NCBI GenBank assembly: GCA_025093555.1
Contig: JAIWNF010000161.1
Coordinates: forward strand, 1-20,407
Source: Circinella umbellata
Lineage: Eukaryota; Mucoromycota; Mucoromycetes; Mucorales; Lichtheimiaceae
Direction of reading: 5' to 3'
DNA length: 20,407 nucleotides
The position numbers and the translations under genes were made by a program. The notes beneath the pieces were generated by a model. It was not told where the DNA came from, searched no databases, and saw only the letters and a list, made by a program, of their open reading frames with translations. Shown here in pieces: positions 1 to 7,994 of this stretch (position 1 is the stretch's first letter; each line of letters begins with the position of its first letter).

Positions 1-1640
1 AAAATGTTTTAAGTATATATGTTTTGTGGTTCTACTAAATGACGATAACAGAGAAATGCATGGACAATGTATTTTTCTTCAGTATAAATTAACTAAAAAA
101 ACACTTCATATGGAGGGGCATGGCGTAAGTAGCAATTGTACTGAGACATATACATTTTGAGTGATAATCACCCTAATTTGAAATATAATTTGACATTCTA
201 TATTTTATATACGTATATCTTTTTCTTGTCGCAGCTTAGAGGATCGGTCGTATTGTACTGATAATTTGGTGTATTTGGTGGATATGGTGTGCATTGATAT
301 AATCATTGTAGATATATATAATATATATACATATTGTTTGATGATTTACCCGATCAGAACATTATTCACCTTATCAGTAGACCAACAATCTTATTCTTTA
401 TTAGATCAAGCTGTCTCCAAAAAAAGCCTAAGCCTAATAAATAAAGATGTTATTCTAATATTCCGAATGGAAATGGTGGATCATTAAATGATTATACGGA
501 ATATGATCGATCTTCTTATCCGAAAAATAGCTTCCAATAGCTGATTCGAAGATTTATAAGCAGCATTTAAAGTATATTAGCCATTATTCTACATTGTGCA
601 TTTTGTATAGTGGATTATGATAGTTGTTCAGAATAAAAGAAAGAATAAATGTGACAGAAAGAAGAATTTGCTTGGTCAAATAAACAAAAGCTGTGGCTCA
701 CCAATCGAGATTTAAATCTAGAAACTCCATTCCTCTTCATGCCTTAGTTGCTCTTATGCTGAGCAAAAAAAACAGCACATACTTATTACTTTGTGAATGC
801 ATAGCCTGTACTACTGATGTTGTGTGGATATATGATTGACTTTTTAAATAAGTATTACATAGTTTCGATGATGATGTAGGAACTAATGTGATGAAAAGGT
901 ATAATAAGCACAGATCCTATTCACTCTCATTGTTAATAACTTTAAACATTTAGATAAATTATGAGAAAGAGCTTCGAGTTAGTTTATATATACACACATA
1001 ACACACACACGAACCAACAGTATTGTTTATTTTCTATATATTTGGACTCTAGTTTTTATATACATATATTAGGGCTAATGTATCAAGTAACAATAACACT
1101 AGTCATCATTATGATTATTATCAACCATTGGCGATATGAAGTACTTGCCAATATATAAAGTAACATATCATAAAATCGCCTACAAACGTAACCATGTTAT
1201 ACTTTATACTTATTATCAGACTAGTAATATACAAATAATATAACCCTTGGTTAATCCAAGCACTATGAGTAGACATATATAATCAACCCTGAGTCATCGA
1301 ACTAGAAAAGGGTAGACTTTATACTAAATATTTTAATTTATCACAATTTCCAGCTTTCTTTTATTTCGTCTTTTTTCTCTTTTCATTTATTCCAATACTT
1401 CAGTCCATATCACATTAAACCAAAAAATAAAAAAAAACAATTGTTACATATTTATAATCCGAACAAAGCTTCTATAATGTAACCTTCGATTTTACCTCTC
1501 ATATAAAAAAATCGAAATAAATGTTTGATGAGCAAGACATTCTAAACCCCATTGGTAATGGGTAATATACAAATAAAAGTACCAGTATGCAGATATCTAC
1601 TTTGTTACTCTACAGCACATAAGACAACTTACCAAGGATG
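1..1640. other. AT-rich stretch without an intact gene
   Basis: No reading frame here has convincing protein character over its full length; the longest (266-487 and 961-1158, +) are low-complexity translations of AT-rich DNA. Two short + strand stretches do look like worn exons. At 448-540 a 30-codon frame reads with mixed polar composition (contains NGNGGSLNDYTEYDRSSYPK) and ends in TAG. At 658-747 a 29-codon frame follows a possible acceptor (gtgacag) and contains WSNKQKLWLTNRDLNLE before TAG. I do not recognise either. They could be remnants of one decayed gene, or chance. Confidence 0.3.
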
Positions 1641-1745
1641 TATTTTGCATTTGGGGTCAGCTATTAGTATTAGATGAGCTTCTAGGTAAATATCCGAAAA
1701 GAGAACGAGTGGTTATCTATTCGTCTATGCTTGAATGTATATATT
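1640..1745 (+). pseudogene. Possible SNF2-type helicase C-domain fragment
   Basis: On the + strand a frame through this stretch reads LLVLDELLGKYPKRERVVIY followed by SSMLE. This matches the general pattern at the start of the helicase C-terminal domain of SNF2-family ATPases (K-hydrophobic-x-LDELL-x-P-K-x-x-RVVIFS-x-M), where motif IV lies. Upstream a possible acceptor (ggggtcag) precedes it; downstream the frame degenerates into Phe/Leu from poly-T. No ATP-binding or motif V/VI part is nearby, so at best this is one exon or a remnant. The family call rests on pattern recognition over about 25 residues. Confidence 0.3.
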
Positions 1746-1792
1746 ATCTTTTTTATTCATTATTATTTTTTTTTGAAGAAAGCGGCTCTGAC

Positions 1793-3428
1793 TTATTGCT
1801 TTTGCGCCTTGTTAGGTGACATAACAAAGCGAATGTTACCTAAACTTTCTTCAAGGTTTCGCTTTTGTGCACTGTTCAAATTGCAGGGTCTTTCACGCTT
1901 GACGCCTTCCGGCCAACCTTGTAATATAATTTCCTTGTACATCTTCTCATCTTGCCACTGCATTTTTTCACCTACAATATCATGGTTATATACATCCTTG
2001 ACAGCTTTTTCTATAAATAATTTATTAGCATAATTACATAAAAAATCACTTTTTTAATACTTACTATATTTATCAAAGATTGTATCTTTTAACCATGTGT
2101 TATAGGCATGTTGTTTCGTTGCTCGGAGACGGGTCTTGGTTGTCTGGATCTCATTTGAGGGAGCAGGCATGGTGGTAGAGGCAGAGGCAGAGGCTGTATT
2201 TAATAAGCTTATGATGTTAACGCATATATTTGTAATAGTCACATACACAAATTATATGAATTAAACGCTTTCAAACTTACCGAGACAATCTTCTACGTTA
2301 AATTGAAGCATCCGAAAACGGAACTCTCGTTGGAAGGAGATCGGGGTAAATTCTACATCGCCTTTCTTCATTATTTTGAAGAATCGATGACCACAGTCTA
2401 AAAAAATATAGATGAAAATTAATGCATGATGATTAGCACGAATAATCCACATCGGCTCAGTGATACATTTGCTTTTATACAACTGTATGATGGATTACCT
2501 GTGCCAAATCCGGTTTGAGGTGGATTCAAAGAGGTTTGGGTGTTACTTGGTGCAACAAAGCAGATGCTTTCCACCCCACATTCTTCTCGAAGCATATTCA
2601 AGGTATCAGAGAGACAATTTGATAACAAATTGAATCTCTTAGCCTTTGTTTCAAGAGATAATGGTCGAATTTTACCTTCCTTCTCGTTAAAGGCCTTGGC
2701 CTTTGACTTGAAGACCTCTTTCTCCTCCACCGTGAGAGCATTCCAAGCCGTAGCCTTGCGAGCAATGATGTTACCCATTTGCTTAGAATCTCTCTTGAGA
2801 TTCTCCCGGTCTAAAACCAATATAACAAGCATTTTTTAATATCAATGTAAATTATTCCATTCTCTCTTTTCATTCTATCCATTCCTTCCCGATTTTTTTC
2901 TCTTCCAAAAATAATAATGTATAGTAGAAATATATTGTTTCTATCTATTTGAATACCGAGACCCAAACGTCTCATCCTCTGCTTTATTCTTCTTTCCTCA
3001 TAAACTGATACTGGTATCCAAATATGCTTAGTCCATACCAACAACTGGTCACACTTCTACTACTATACTACTATATAAAAAAAACTACCTTGATCACTGA
3101 ATTGCTCAGAAAGATATGCGCCATATCCAGTGTTCTTACGAAGAGATGGCAGCTTAATCGGCTCTAACGATTCTACTTGTCTACCATACTTCTCCGCTAT
3201 CTGGGCGCGACCAACCCTCAATTCCTCGACAAGTCTGCTTTCCAAGGCAGCAAGCTCAATACTCATCGCCGAATCAGGATCTATGGAATCACTCAAGTCG
3301 CTAATGAGTCTTGGGTTGTTTCTTCCAGTCGATACAGTAGTAAACTGTGTCAAACTTTTGAGACGATTGATCTCTGATTTGAGAGTGTTGAGCTGTTCGA
3401 CACTACCCTCGGAATCGCTGTCAAACAT
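1793..3428 (-). CDS. HMG-box-like protein, five exons, N-terminus cut by stop
   Basis: Five exons joined by GT-AG introns keep one frame for 371 codons: 3428-3089, 2810-2499, 2397-2281, 2193-2065 and 2010-1793 (TAA). Introns are 278, 101, 87 and 54 nt with donors such as gtaagt and T-rich acceptors. Across the first splice the product reads GYGAYLSEQF, then KQMGNIIARKATAWNALT and EEKEVFKSKAKAFNE (about residues 100-160). This follows the HMG-box pattern (aromatic-rich start, basic middle, AW-x-x-L-x-x-EEK, KAKA), so DNA binding is a reasonable inference. An acidic/Ser-rich region and predicted helix precede it; the Lys/Arg-rich C-terminal half is unrecognised. ATG 3428 is only the first Met after an in-frame TAG at 3456-3458; the same frame continues upstream to ATG 3581. 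It may be a young pseudogene or a member of a repeated family. Confidence 0.55.
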
Positions 3429-3455
3429 TTGGAAAAGGTTTGGCTCCTTTTCGAC

Positions 3456-3581
3456 CTATTCATCTTCGTCAGCAGTTCTTTCTCCGTAATCCTTGGAAAG
3501 AATTACTAAAGCCTTTTGAAAGACCTCAATAAGGTGGTCATTATCCACATCAAGCAAGTTAATGGTGTTGTTCATAGACAT
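3456..3581 (-). CDS. Upstream 41-codon frame, in phase with HMG-like gene
   Basis: An ATG at 3581 opens 41 codons (MSMNNTINLLDVDNDHLIEV... ending ADEDE) that stop at TAG 3456-3458. The frame is exactly that of the HMG-box-like gene (3581 minus 3428 is 153 nt), and the acidic composition runs smoothly through the stop (DEDE, stop, VEKEP). It most probably is the true N-terminus of that gene, separated by one nonsense change. The alternative is an independent upstream ORF. No splice pair that would remove the stop was seen. Confidence 0.5.
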   Translation of the reverse strand: MSMNNTINLLDVDNDHLIEVFQKALVILSKDYGERTADEDE

Positions 3582-4109
3582 CTTTGAGAAGAAAAATAGT
3601 ATGGTAATGAAATAAATAAATAAAATAGTAACAGCAATTTTTTATGAGGGTCTGATTAAATATGAATTTCTGATTTTATTATGTCATCATTGTTGTGCTT
3701 CTGCAATTTTTCTTTTCTCTCATCTTCAGGGGAGACTCCTCATACTGTTTGACTTAACACCCTTTTTTGTCCTTTATAATACGAATTCCTATATGTTATC
3801 AATATAATAAAAGGGTTTTTATAACTGCTTTTTGAAGGCAATTTGGTTTTCGTATATAAAGTAGTAATAGTTGGAACTAGCAGCTGGGTTTCTTTTTTGT
3901 CACTTATTTAATAGCTGAGCTTTCTTGCACGCATTGTCGAGGTCCGAGGTCACAAGACCACGAGGTCGTCTAAATAGTGGAGACCCCGTCTTGTATAGCT
4001 CCACAATAAGAGTGGGAGAAGTGTGTATCACTAGGACGTATGTTTGATATATGTTTATTAAACTTTATTACAGATATAAAAAAAAAACAATGATATGCCA
4101 AAAAAAAAA
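3582..4109. other. Intergenic stretch with a GC-richer coding-like island
   Basis: No gene is supported. The part at about 3900-4056 is clearly richer in G+C than its surroundings and carries three GAGGTC hexamers with a nearby inverted GACC. On the - strand about 50 codons are open with good residue mix (for example TGSPLFRRPRGLVTSDLDN), ending at TGA near 3901 and without an ATG; a + strand frame is open across much of the same stretch. It may be a fragment of a dispersed repeat or a lost exon. The remainder (3582-3900) is AT-rich with nothing recognisable. Confidence 0.3.
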
Positions 4110-5279
4110 CTATTTTCTAGTAGATGTTACTCTCCCCTTCTTTTTACGACCAGCGCGTTGTTCTGTAGTTGATGATGATGAAGGGGAGAGTGCGGAATTT
4201 GAGCGGGTGGAAGGAATAAACACACCGCGATCCTCGAAGGTGTTTTGCCGGAATCGCGATGTGCTGTTGTCATGGTTGGTGTTAAAGGTGGCGTGTAAAG
4301 AGGGCATACGGGGATCAAACATGCCCTCTAGGGGTTGGTGGGATGATGATGATAATGATGATGGTTGTTGTCGTGGTGAGGTGGGGACGGAGTCTTGGCA
4401 TGGGTGGTTGTTGTGGTTGTGGCTGTTGTGGATGTGGCTATTGTTGTTGTTGTTGTTGTTGTTGTTGTGGTTGTGGTTGTGGTTGTGGTGATTGTGGTTG
4501 TGGTTGTTATGATTGTAGGGGGGTGGCAGATGATGGTGGTCTTACCGAAAAGACAGAAAACCTAAAAAAAATGACCTTTATTAGCATCTGAATAATATAA
4601 TAAAAGAATATGTCGCATGTTTATTCGTAACTTACGATGGCATTGACTGTTACAGGGCATGGGCAGCAGAGCTAAAGATAATCATTGTAAGAATTAAAAT
4701 TTGATGGAATATGATAGGTATAATGTAACACACTTGTAATAAATTGAAACTGTATGTTACCTTCCACCGGACGTATTTTGAGCTACCGAGTCACTGTTTT
4801 TATAAAATGTCCTCTTTAGATATATGACATAATTTATTATCCAATTAAATAAGCTTACTTACATTGACATTGCTGATGTCACTGACCGGAAACTCGAAGA
4901 TGGTCCAGGTGAACCAGCAGCTTGGCCTATGACGCCACTCATGACGGACGTCGTGTCCATACTCCTAATATATTTTCTACGTTAGAATTTGATGTTAATA
5001 AATACAAATAGCTATATATAAATATACATACATTGTTCGAGTTACAAGGCTTGTACCAGATGGTGCTCTAATAAAAAGACAGTTTTATAAAAAGAACTTA
5101 TCAGTAACTGGTAATATCATTCTAATGTTAAACTCAAAAACATTGTTTAATAAAAAAAACACTTACTCCCTAGCCTCACGTATGGTAACCGCCTTTCTTA
5201 AAAGAAAGCTGGCTACCCAGTGATCCTCGCATAGAGGACTAATCGGATTAGTCCTATATAGATTAAAATCAGTAGATTT
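4110..5279 (-). pseudogene. 3' part of a multi-exon gene, 5' end missing
   Basis: A chain of - strand exons with matching phase can be followed: 5279-5167, 5067-5032, 4964-4863 and 4793-4761, introns about 68-101 nt with donors gtaagtg, gtatgta and gtaagta. It encodes a globular-looking start (SPLCEDHWVASFLLRKAVTI), then a Ser/Thr/Gly-rich stretch. The terminal exon (about 4537-4110, stop TAG) encodes a His/Asn tract, Ser-rich linkers and a basic end (AGRKKKGRV). The junction around 4761-4537 is uncertain: the simplest splice meets a TAA, while a donor at the GTGGAAG near 4770 restores an open frame through about 4665-4630. No start is found; at 5280 the frame meets TAG and the DNA turns extremely AT-rich, so the 5' end was lost or split off there. 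The family is not recognised; a regulator-like protein is conceivable but unproven. Confidence 0.4.
4397..4512 (+). repeat. GGTTGT/TTG microsatellite
   Basis: The + strand alternates GGTTGT hexamers with an uninterrupted TTG run of eight or more copies (about 4440-4465). Read on the - strand it encodes His-Asn repeats and a poly-Asn tract in the tail of the gene at 4110-5279. Glycine/cysteine or Leu/Trp frames on the + strand are translation artefacts of this repeat. Confidence 0.85.
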
Positions 5280-5357
5280 CTAATTATCGGATGATTTTTA
5301 AAAATCAAAAAAAACAAAATTGAATTTTTATTATAATAAATAAAATAGATCTATAAA

Positions 5358-5873
5358 ATGGTATGCCTCAACACTGTTTTACCTTTTTCCAAGAATAATT
5401 TAAAATTAGATTTAACAAATAATTTAACAAACCATTTAAAAATAGAATTGGATTTTTATATAGATATTAAAACAATAGATTTTATTAATAAAAAAATAAA
5501 AAAAGAAATAGATAATTTATTTGACTCTGATTTTTTTATTTATAAAAATTTAGATAAAAATTACTGTACACAAAAATTTCTAAGAGGAAAAAAAGAAGGT
5601 AACTTCTGTATTAAAAAAATAAAAACAAATTTAAATGGAGAACAAGAAGATTATTTATGTTGCACTCATTCTAAAAAACATATAAAAAATAAAAGAAAAC
5701 TTAAAGATAAAAATATTATATCTAATAATACAATTAATACAGTTAATAAAATTAATATAATAAAAATAAAAAAAAATAAAATGAAAAAAAATAAAAAAAG
5801 AATTAAAAGTTTTTATATAGGTAACAATGGGATACTTCACTTTAATGATATTTTAAAAAGAATAATAGTTTAA
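5358..5873 (+). CDS. Virus-like Lys/Asn/Ile-rich protein with Cys/His motif
   Basis: A single ATG-to-TAA frame of 171 codons persists in DNA so AT-rich that chance frames should be short, which argues for recent selection or recent arrival. The product is basic and Lys/Asn/Ile-rich. Around residues 70-108 it has a Cys/His pattern: C-T-Q-K-F-x-x-G-x-x-x-G-N-F-C, a spacer of about 20, then Y-L-C-C-T-H-S. Small proteins with this layout (C, RGK/RGxxxG, C, then YCxxH) are common in nucleocytoplasmic large DNA viruses such as mimiviruses and asfar-like relatives, usually of unknown role and presumed zinc-binding. A Lys-rich stretch and a short C-terminal segment follow. Codon use is almost entirely A/T-ending, unlike the fungal and transposon genes around it. 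The viral origin is inference; a linear plasmid gene is the main alternative. Confidence 0.55.
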   Translation: MVCLNTVLPFSKNNLKLDLTNNLTNHLKIELDFYIDIKTIDFINKKIKKEIDNLFDSDFFIYKNLDKNYCTQKFLRGKKEGNFCIKKIKTNLNGEQEDYLCCTHSKKHIKNKRKLKDKNIISNNTINTVNKINIIKIKKNKMKKNKKRIKSFYIGNNGILHFNDILKRIIV

Positions 5874-6025
5874 TTTAGTATTGATAATATATCAAAATAA
5901 TAACAAATAAGGGGCTATTATGTACATAATTATAGTATAATTATGACATGCCCCCACTATGCAATTTTTTCTTTAAAGGTTTTTTCTTTTGTATTAAAAT
6001 TATTTTGTTTGAACTATATATATAT

Positions 6026-6130
6026 AACTTACAATCTATTATGTTTCAACAAGACAATGACCTAGAACATATATTAAAAGGTTCTACAAAATGGCTTTCT
6101 TTAAGAATAATAATAAATAATAATAAATAA
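6026..6130 (+). pseudogene. Tc1/mariner transposase shred
   Basis: In the frame ending at the TAA near 6128, the sequence MFQQDNDLEH followed by a Lys and K-W-L resembles the block around the second catalytic Asp of Tc1-type transposases (family pattern FQQDNDPKHTS...W). Upstream and downstream nothing else of the protein remains, and the frame soon becomes Ile/Asn repeats. It differs clearly from the intact element at 8428-10412, whose equivalent block reads IIMDNAPIH, so it derives from another Tc1 lineage. The match covers only about 20 residues. Confidence 0.5.
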
Positions 6131-6517
6131 TAATAAAAATCACTTCCATCTTTATTTATATTAATATCTATCTAATGTAAGTAACAAAGGATCTTCCTTG
6201 ATATTTAAAAAAAAAGAAATATTCTTTTAACCCTTGGTTAATGTTTCTAAGGGGAATAATCTATATTAATTATTTATGACATAAACTATTAGATGTTATA
6301 TATAAATAATTTATGTATACTTAATATAAATACGTTTTTATAAAAATATGAAAATTTATAAAATTTTGGATATTTTGAATATTTTAGATTTTATGGAATT
6401 TATAAAATTCATAAAATAAAATTAATTTATACTTATATGTATTAAAAACAAATAAAATCATAGATTTTCTTGTTTTTTTCAGAAATAAAAATATAAATAC
6501 AGGTTTGTTACACAAAC

Positions 6518-6549
6518 AATATATATTAGCGTTAGGTCTAATATATATT
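6518..6549. repeat. 12-bp perfect hairpin
   Basis: AATATATATTAG pairs perfectly with CTAATATATATT across the 8-nt loop CGTTAGGT. It lies in the first AT-rich tandem unit. The loop holds most of the local G and C. Confidence 0.75.
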
Positions 6550-6624
6550 ATTTATATTTAATATTTCAAATGTTTGTAAAACATTAAGAAATAAGAATTA
6601 TATTTTTTTTATATTTTTAAATTT

Positions 6625-6648
6625 AAATATGATTACGTAATCATATTT
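6625..6648. repeat. 24-bp perfect palindrome
   Basis: The two 12-bp halves AAATATGATTAC and GTAATCATATTT are exact reverse complements, with no loop. The ATTACGTAAT core recurs in the second tandem unit at 6891-6900. Confidence 0.85.
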
Positions 6649-6695
6649 TAAAAATAAAGTTTAAAAAATAAATTCTATAAAGATACAATATATCT

Positions 6696-6710
6696 GAATC
6701 TTACAGATTC
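6696..6710. repeat. Short hairpin closing unit 1
   Basis: GAATCT-TAC-AGATTC forms a 6-bp stem. It is followed by TAAAAAGAAG and sits at the end of the first tandem unit. Confidence 0.6.
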
Positions 6711-6870
6711 TAAAAAGAAGAAAATCATTGATTTTATTTGTTTTTTTTAAAAGAAAAATATATAAAATAAAACATATAAAATAATTAATTAATTATTTCT
6801 GTTTATTTATATATTTAATCTCCTAGATATTGAAAATATCAAAAATTATATTTTTATTTATTTTAAATTT

Positions 6871-6917
6871 TCATATGATAATTATAATTGATTACGTAAT
6901 TAATTAAATCATATGAT
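6871..6917. repeat. Interrupted palindrome, second-unit counterpart
   Basis: TCATATGAT at 6871 and ATCATATGA near 6908 flank an ATTACGTAAT core at 6891-6900. This occupies the place in unit 2 that the perfect palindrome 6625-6648 has in unit 1. Confidence 0.6.
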
Positions 6918-7024
6918 TAAAATAAGTTCTTAAAAATAAATTTTATTTAAAAAGTTAAAAATTAAAATTCTCATATATATAATAATGTTCATAATTTTTT
7001 TTCTTTTTGATAGCTATGCTATCT

Positions 7025-7043
7025 GAATCTTTAATAAAGATTC
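7025..7043. repeat. Short hairpin closing unit 2
   Basis: GAATCTTT-AAT-AAAGATTC forms an 8-bp stem followed by TAAAAACAAG, the same arrangement as the hairpin closing the first unit. Confidence 0.6.
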
Positions 7044-7130
7044 TAAAAACAAGATTTGTTATACAAATATTTGTTTTTTAATATATATAATAAACAATAA
7101 TAATATAATTATGTTAATTATTGATAATGA

Positions 7131-7328
7131 TTAAATTGGGTCAACTCCGACTTCTCCCCATAAATGCATTGGAAGCCTAAACATCCGGTACACCTTGTAC
7201 TCGAACAAACTGATCTCTGCCGCTTTCGCCATTTTATCTACATGGTGATACGTTTCGGTCGTATCGTGTAAAAAAATGAATAAAAAAGTAATATAATTCC
7301 GAGTATATGACTCAAGGAAAAGGATAAG
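7131..7328 (-). pseudogene. Coding-like fragment, origin unknown
   Basis: On the - strand 65 codons are open and end in TAA at 7133-7131. The last 45 or so have a normal protein look (contains KMAKAAEISLFEYKVYRMFR and then LPMHLWGEVGVDPI) and are G+C-richer than the island beside them; the upstream 20 are Phe/Ile-rich and may be non-coding. No start codon other than an internal Met exists. It looks like the C-terminal end of a protein, perhaps from an older element or from host sequence cut by the AT-rich island. I do not recognise the family. Confidence 0.35.
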
Positions 7329-7557
7329 TTAAAATAAATAACTTATAAAAATAAAAGAGTTTGGTTAATTTATAACCAACAAAATAAATCAATCCCGATT
7401 GTAGGGAGAAAATAGAAAATAATGGTGAGTGAACCAAGTAGTTTATTAACTTTGTAAACTTAGTAGAACTAAAGATTTAATTGAGGGAGAAAGATGTCTT
7501 ATTTATACTAATTTCTATCTATCTATCCTAAGTTGATAATTGGCTGAAATCTTGAGG
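7329..7557. other. Non-coding stretch, nothing recognised
   Basis: AT-rich sequence with a short (CTAT)n run near 7517-7530. No gene, RNA or repeat could be assigned. It lies between the coding-like fragment 7131-7328 and the outer end of inverted repeat A. Confidence 0.3.
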
Positions 7558-7605
7558 GCTAATTCTCAATAGTAGCGACTGAGGTCGCTACTGTTGGGAA
7601 TTGGC
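7558..7605. repeat. Terminal hairpin with GCGAC-GTCGC core (A end)
   Basis: The inner stem AGTAGCGAC/GTCGCTACT is perfect around a TGAG loop. The outer arms GCTAATTCTCAAT and GTTGGGAATTGGC extend it with few mismatches. The same core recurs at 10434-10449, 13004-13017 and 13253-13267. Confidence 0.75.
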
Positions 7606-7994
7606 CGCAAATAACGCTAATTAGCTGTAATTTGGTTCTTCTATACTTTCGCTTATTCTGATTCTGCATCTGAAACCGGATCATGAAAATTGTGGCTGAG
7701 TAAAAAGTTATGACCATTTAAATTTGTGGATGTTTTTGCCATTCAGTTAAATTTAACTAAGTCCCTAATTTATTAAGAAAAAATTTCAAAAATTTCAGAG
7801 TTGAGTTATACTGTATATGTCACATATATAAACATTACGCGCTGAGTTCACATCTGCAATTGGATTTTACCTAGCTAGCTTAGATCGTGAGATATAGCCC
7901 TGAATGTGTTACCAGACTTAACATATATTTTTACATTCCCCAGGTAGGGGGACGTTTGCGGTCCACGCTGACGTTAGGCGGCGCTCGAATATAG
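7558..7994 (+). repeat. Long inverted repeat A (partner at 12596-13034)
   Basis: About 437 bp that match the reverse complement of 12596-13034 almost throughout. Shared blocks include GGGGGACGTTTGCGGTCCAC, GATCGTGAGATATAGCCCTGA and ACTCAGCCACAATTTTCATGA (on the opposite strand). The outer end is a hairpin at 7558-7605 whose centre is GCGAC-TGAG-GTCGC and whose arms pair over about 22 bp with three mismatches. Such a pair normally marks the termini of one DNA transposon. Here the interval holds both a Tc1 element and one member of a second inverted-repeat pair. Confidence 0.75.

Larger units (their letters stand above)
6454..7053. repeat. Two diverged tandem AT-rich units with hairpins
   Basis: Unit 1 (6454-6720) and unit 2 (6721-7053) share the same ordered landmarks: an AAAATCAT-GATTTT start, a poly-T run, a TTTATAT-TTTAAT block, an AATTATATTTTT block, an ATTACGTAAT palindrome flanked by ATATGAT/ATCATAT arms, a TTAAAAATAAA block, and a closing GAATCT...AGATTC hairpin followed by TAAAAA. 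Spacing differs, so the copies are old or not constrained in length. No coding frame of note lies in them. Confidence 0.5.
5283..7130. other. Extremely AT-rich island
   Basis: Base composition changes sharply near 5283 and again near 7131; between them the sequence is almost all A and T and lacks the short intron signals of the neighbouring genes. It contains one intact ORF (5358-5873), one transposase shred (about 6026-6130) and a long non-coding part with palindromes and two tandem units (6454-7053). The borders coincide with the broken 5' end of the gene at 4110-5279 and with a coding-like fragment at 7131-7328. This fits an insertion of foreign or plasmid-like DNA, or an old AT-converted repeat. 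Confidence 0.6.

Noticed and set aside
961..1158. 65-codon + strand frame as a membrane peptide gene
   Set aside because: Hydrophobic residues follow from A/T-rich triplets; no conservation-like pattern, Kozak context or neighbouring exon supports it.
2540..2839. + strand frame of 99 codons
   Set aside because: It lies antisense to exon 2 of the HMG-box-like gene, whose splice sites and HMG pattern support the - strand.
4343..4591. Gly/Cys-rich + strand frame that looks like a cysteine-rich protein
   Set aside because: It is a translation of the GGTTGT/TTG microsatellite; the - strand frame has non-repetitive coding sequence on both sides and is preferred.
6454..7053. CRISPR-like array
   Set aside because: There are only two diverged units of about 300 bp with internal palindromes and no short identical repeats separated by unique spacers.
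5283..7130. Mitochondrial DNA inserted in the nucleus
   Set aside because: High A+T suggested it, but no recognisable mitochondrial protein, rRNA or tRNA could be read in any frame, and the ORF product does not resemble a respiratory subunit.
7571..7592. Rho-independent-type terminator
   Set aside because: The hairpin has no T-run and recurs at the ends of inverted repeats, so it belongs to the transposon termini; the genome is eukaryotic.
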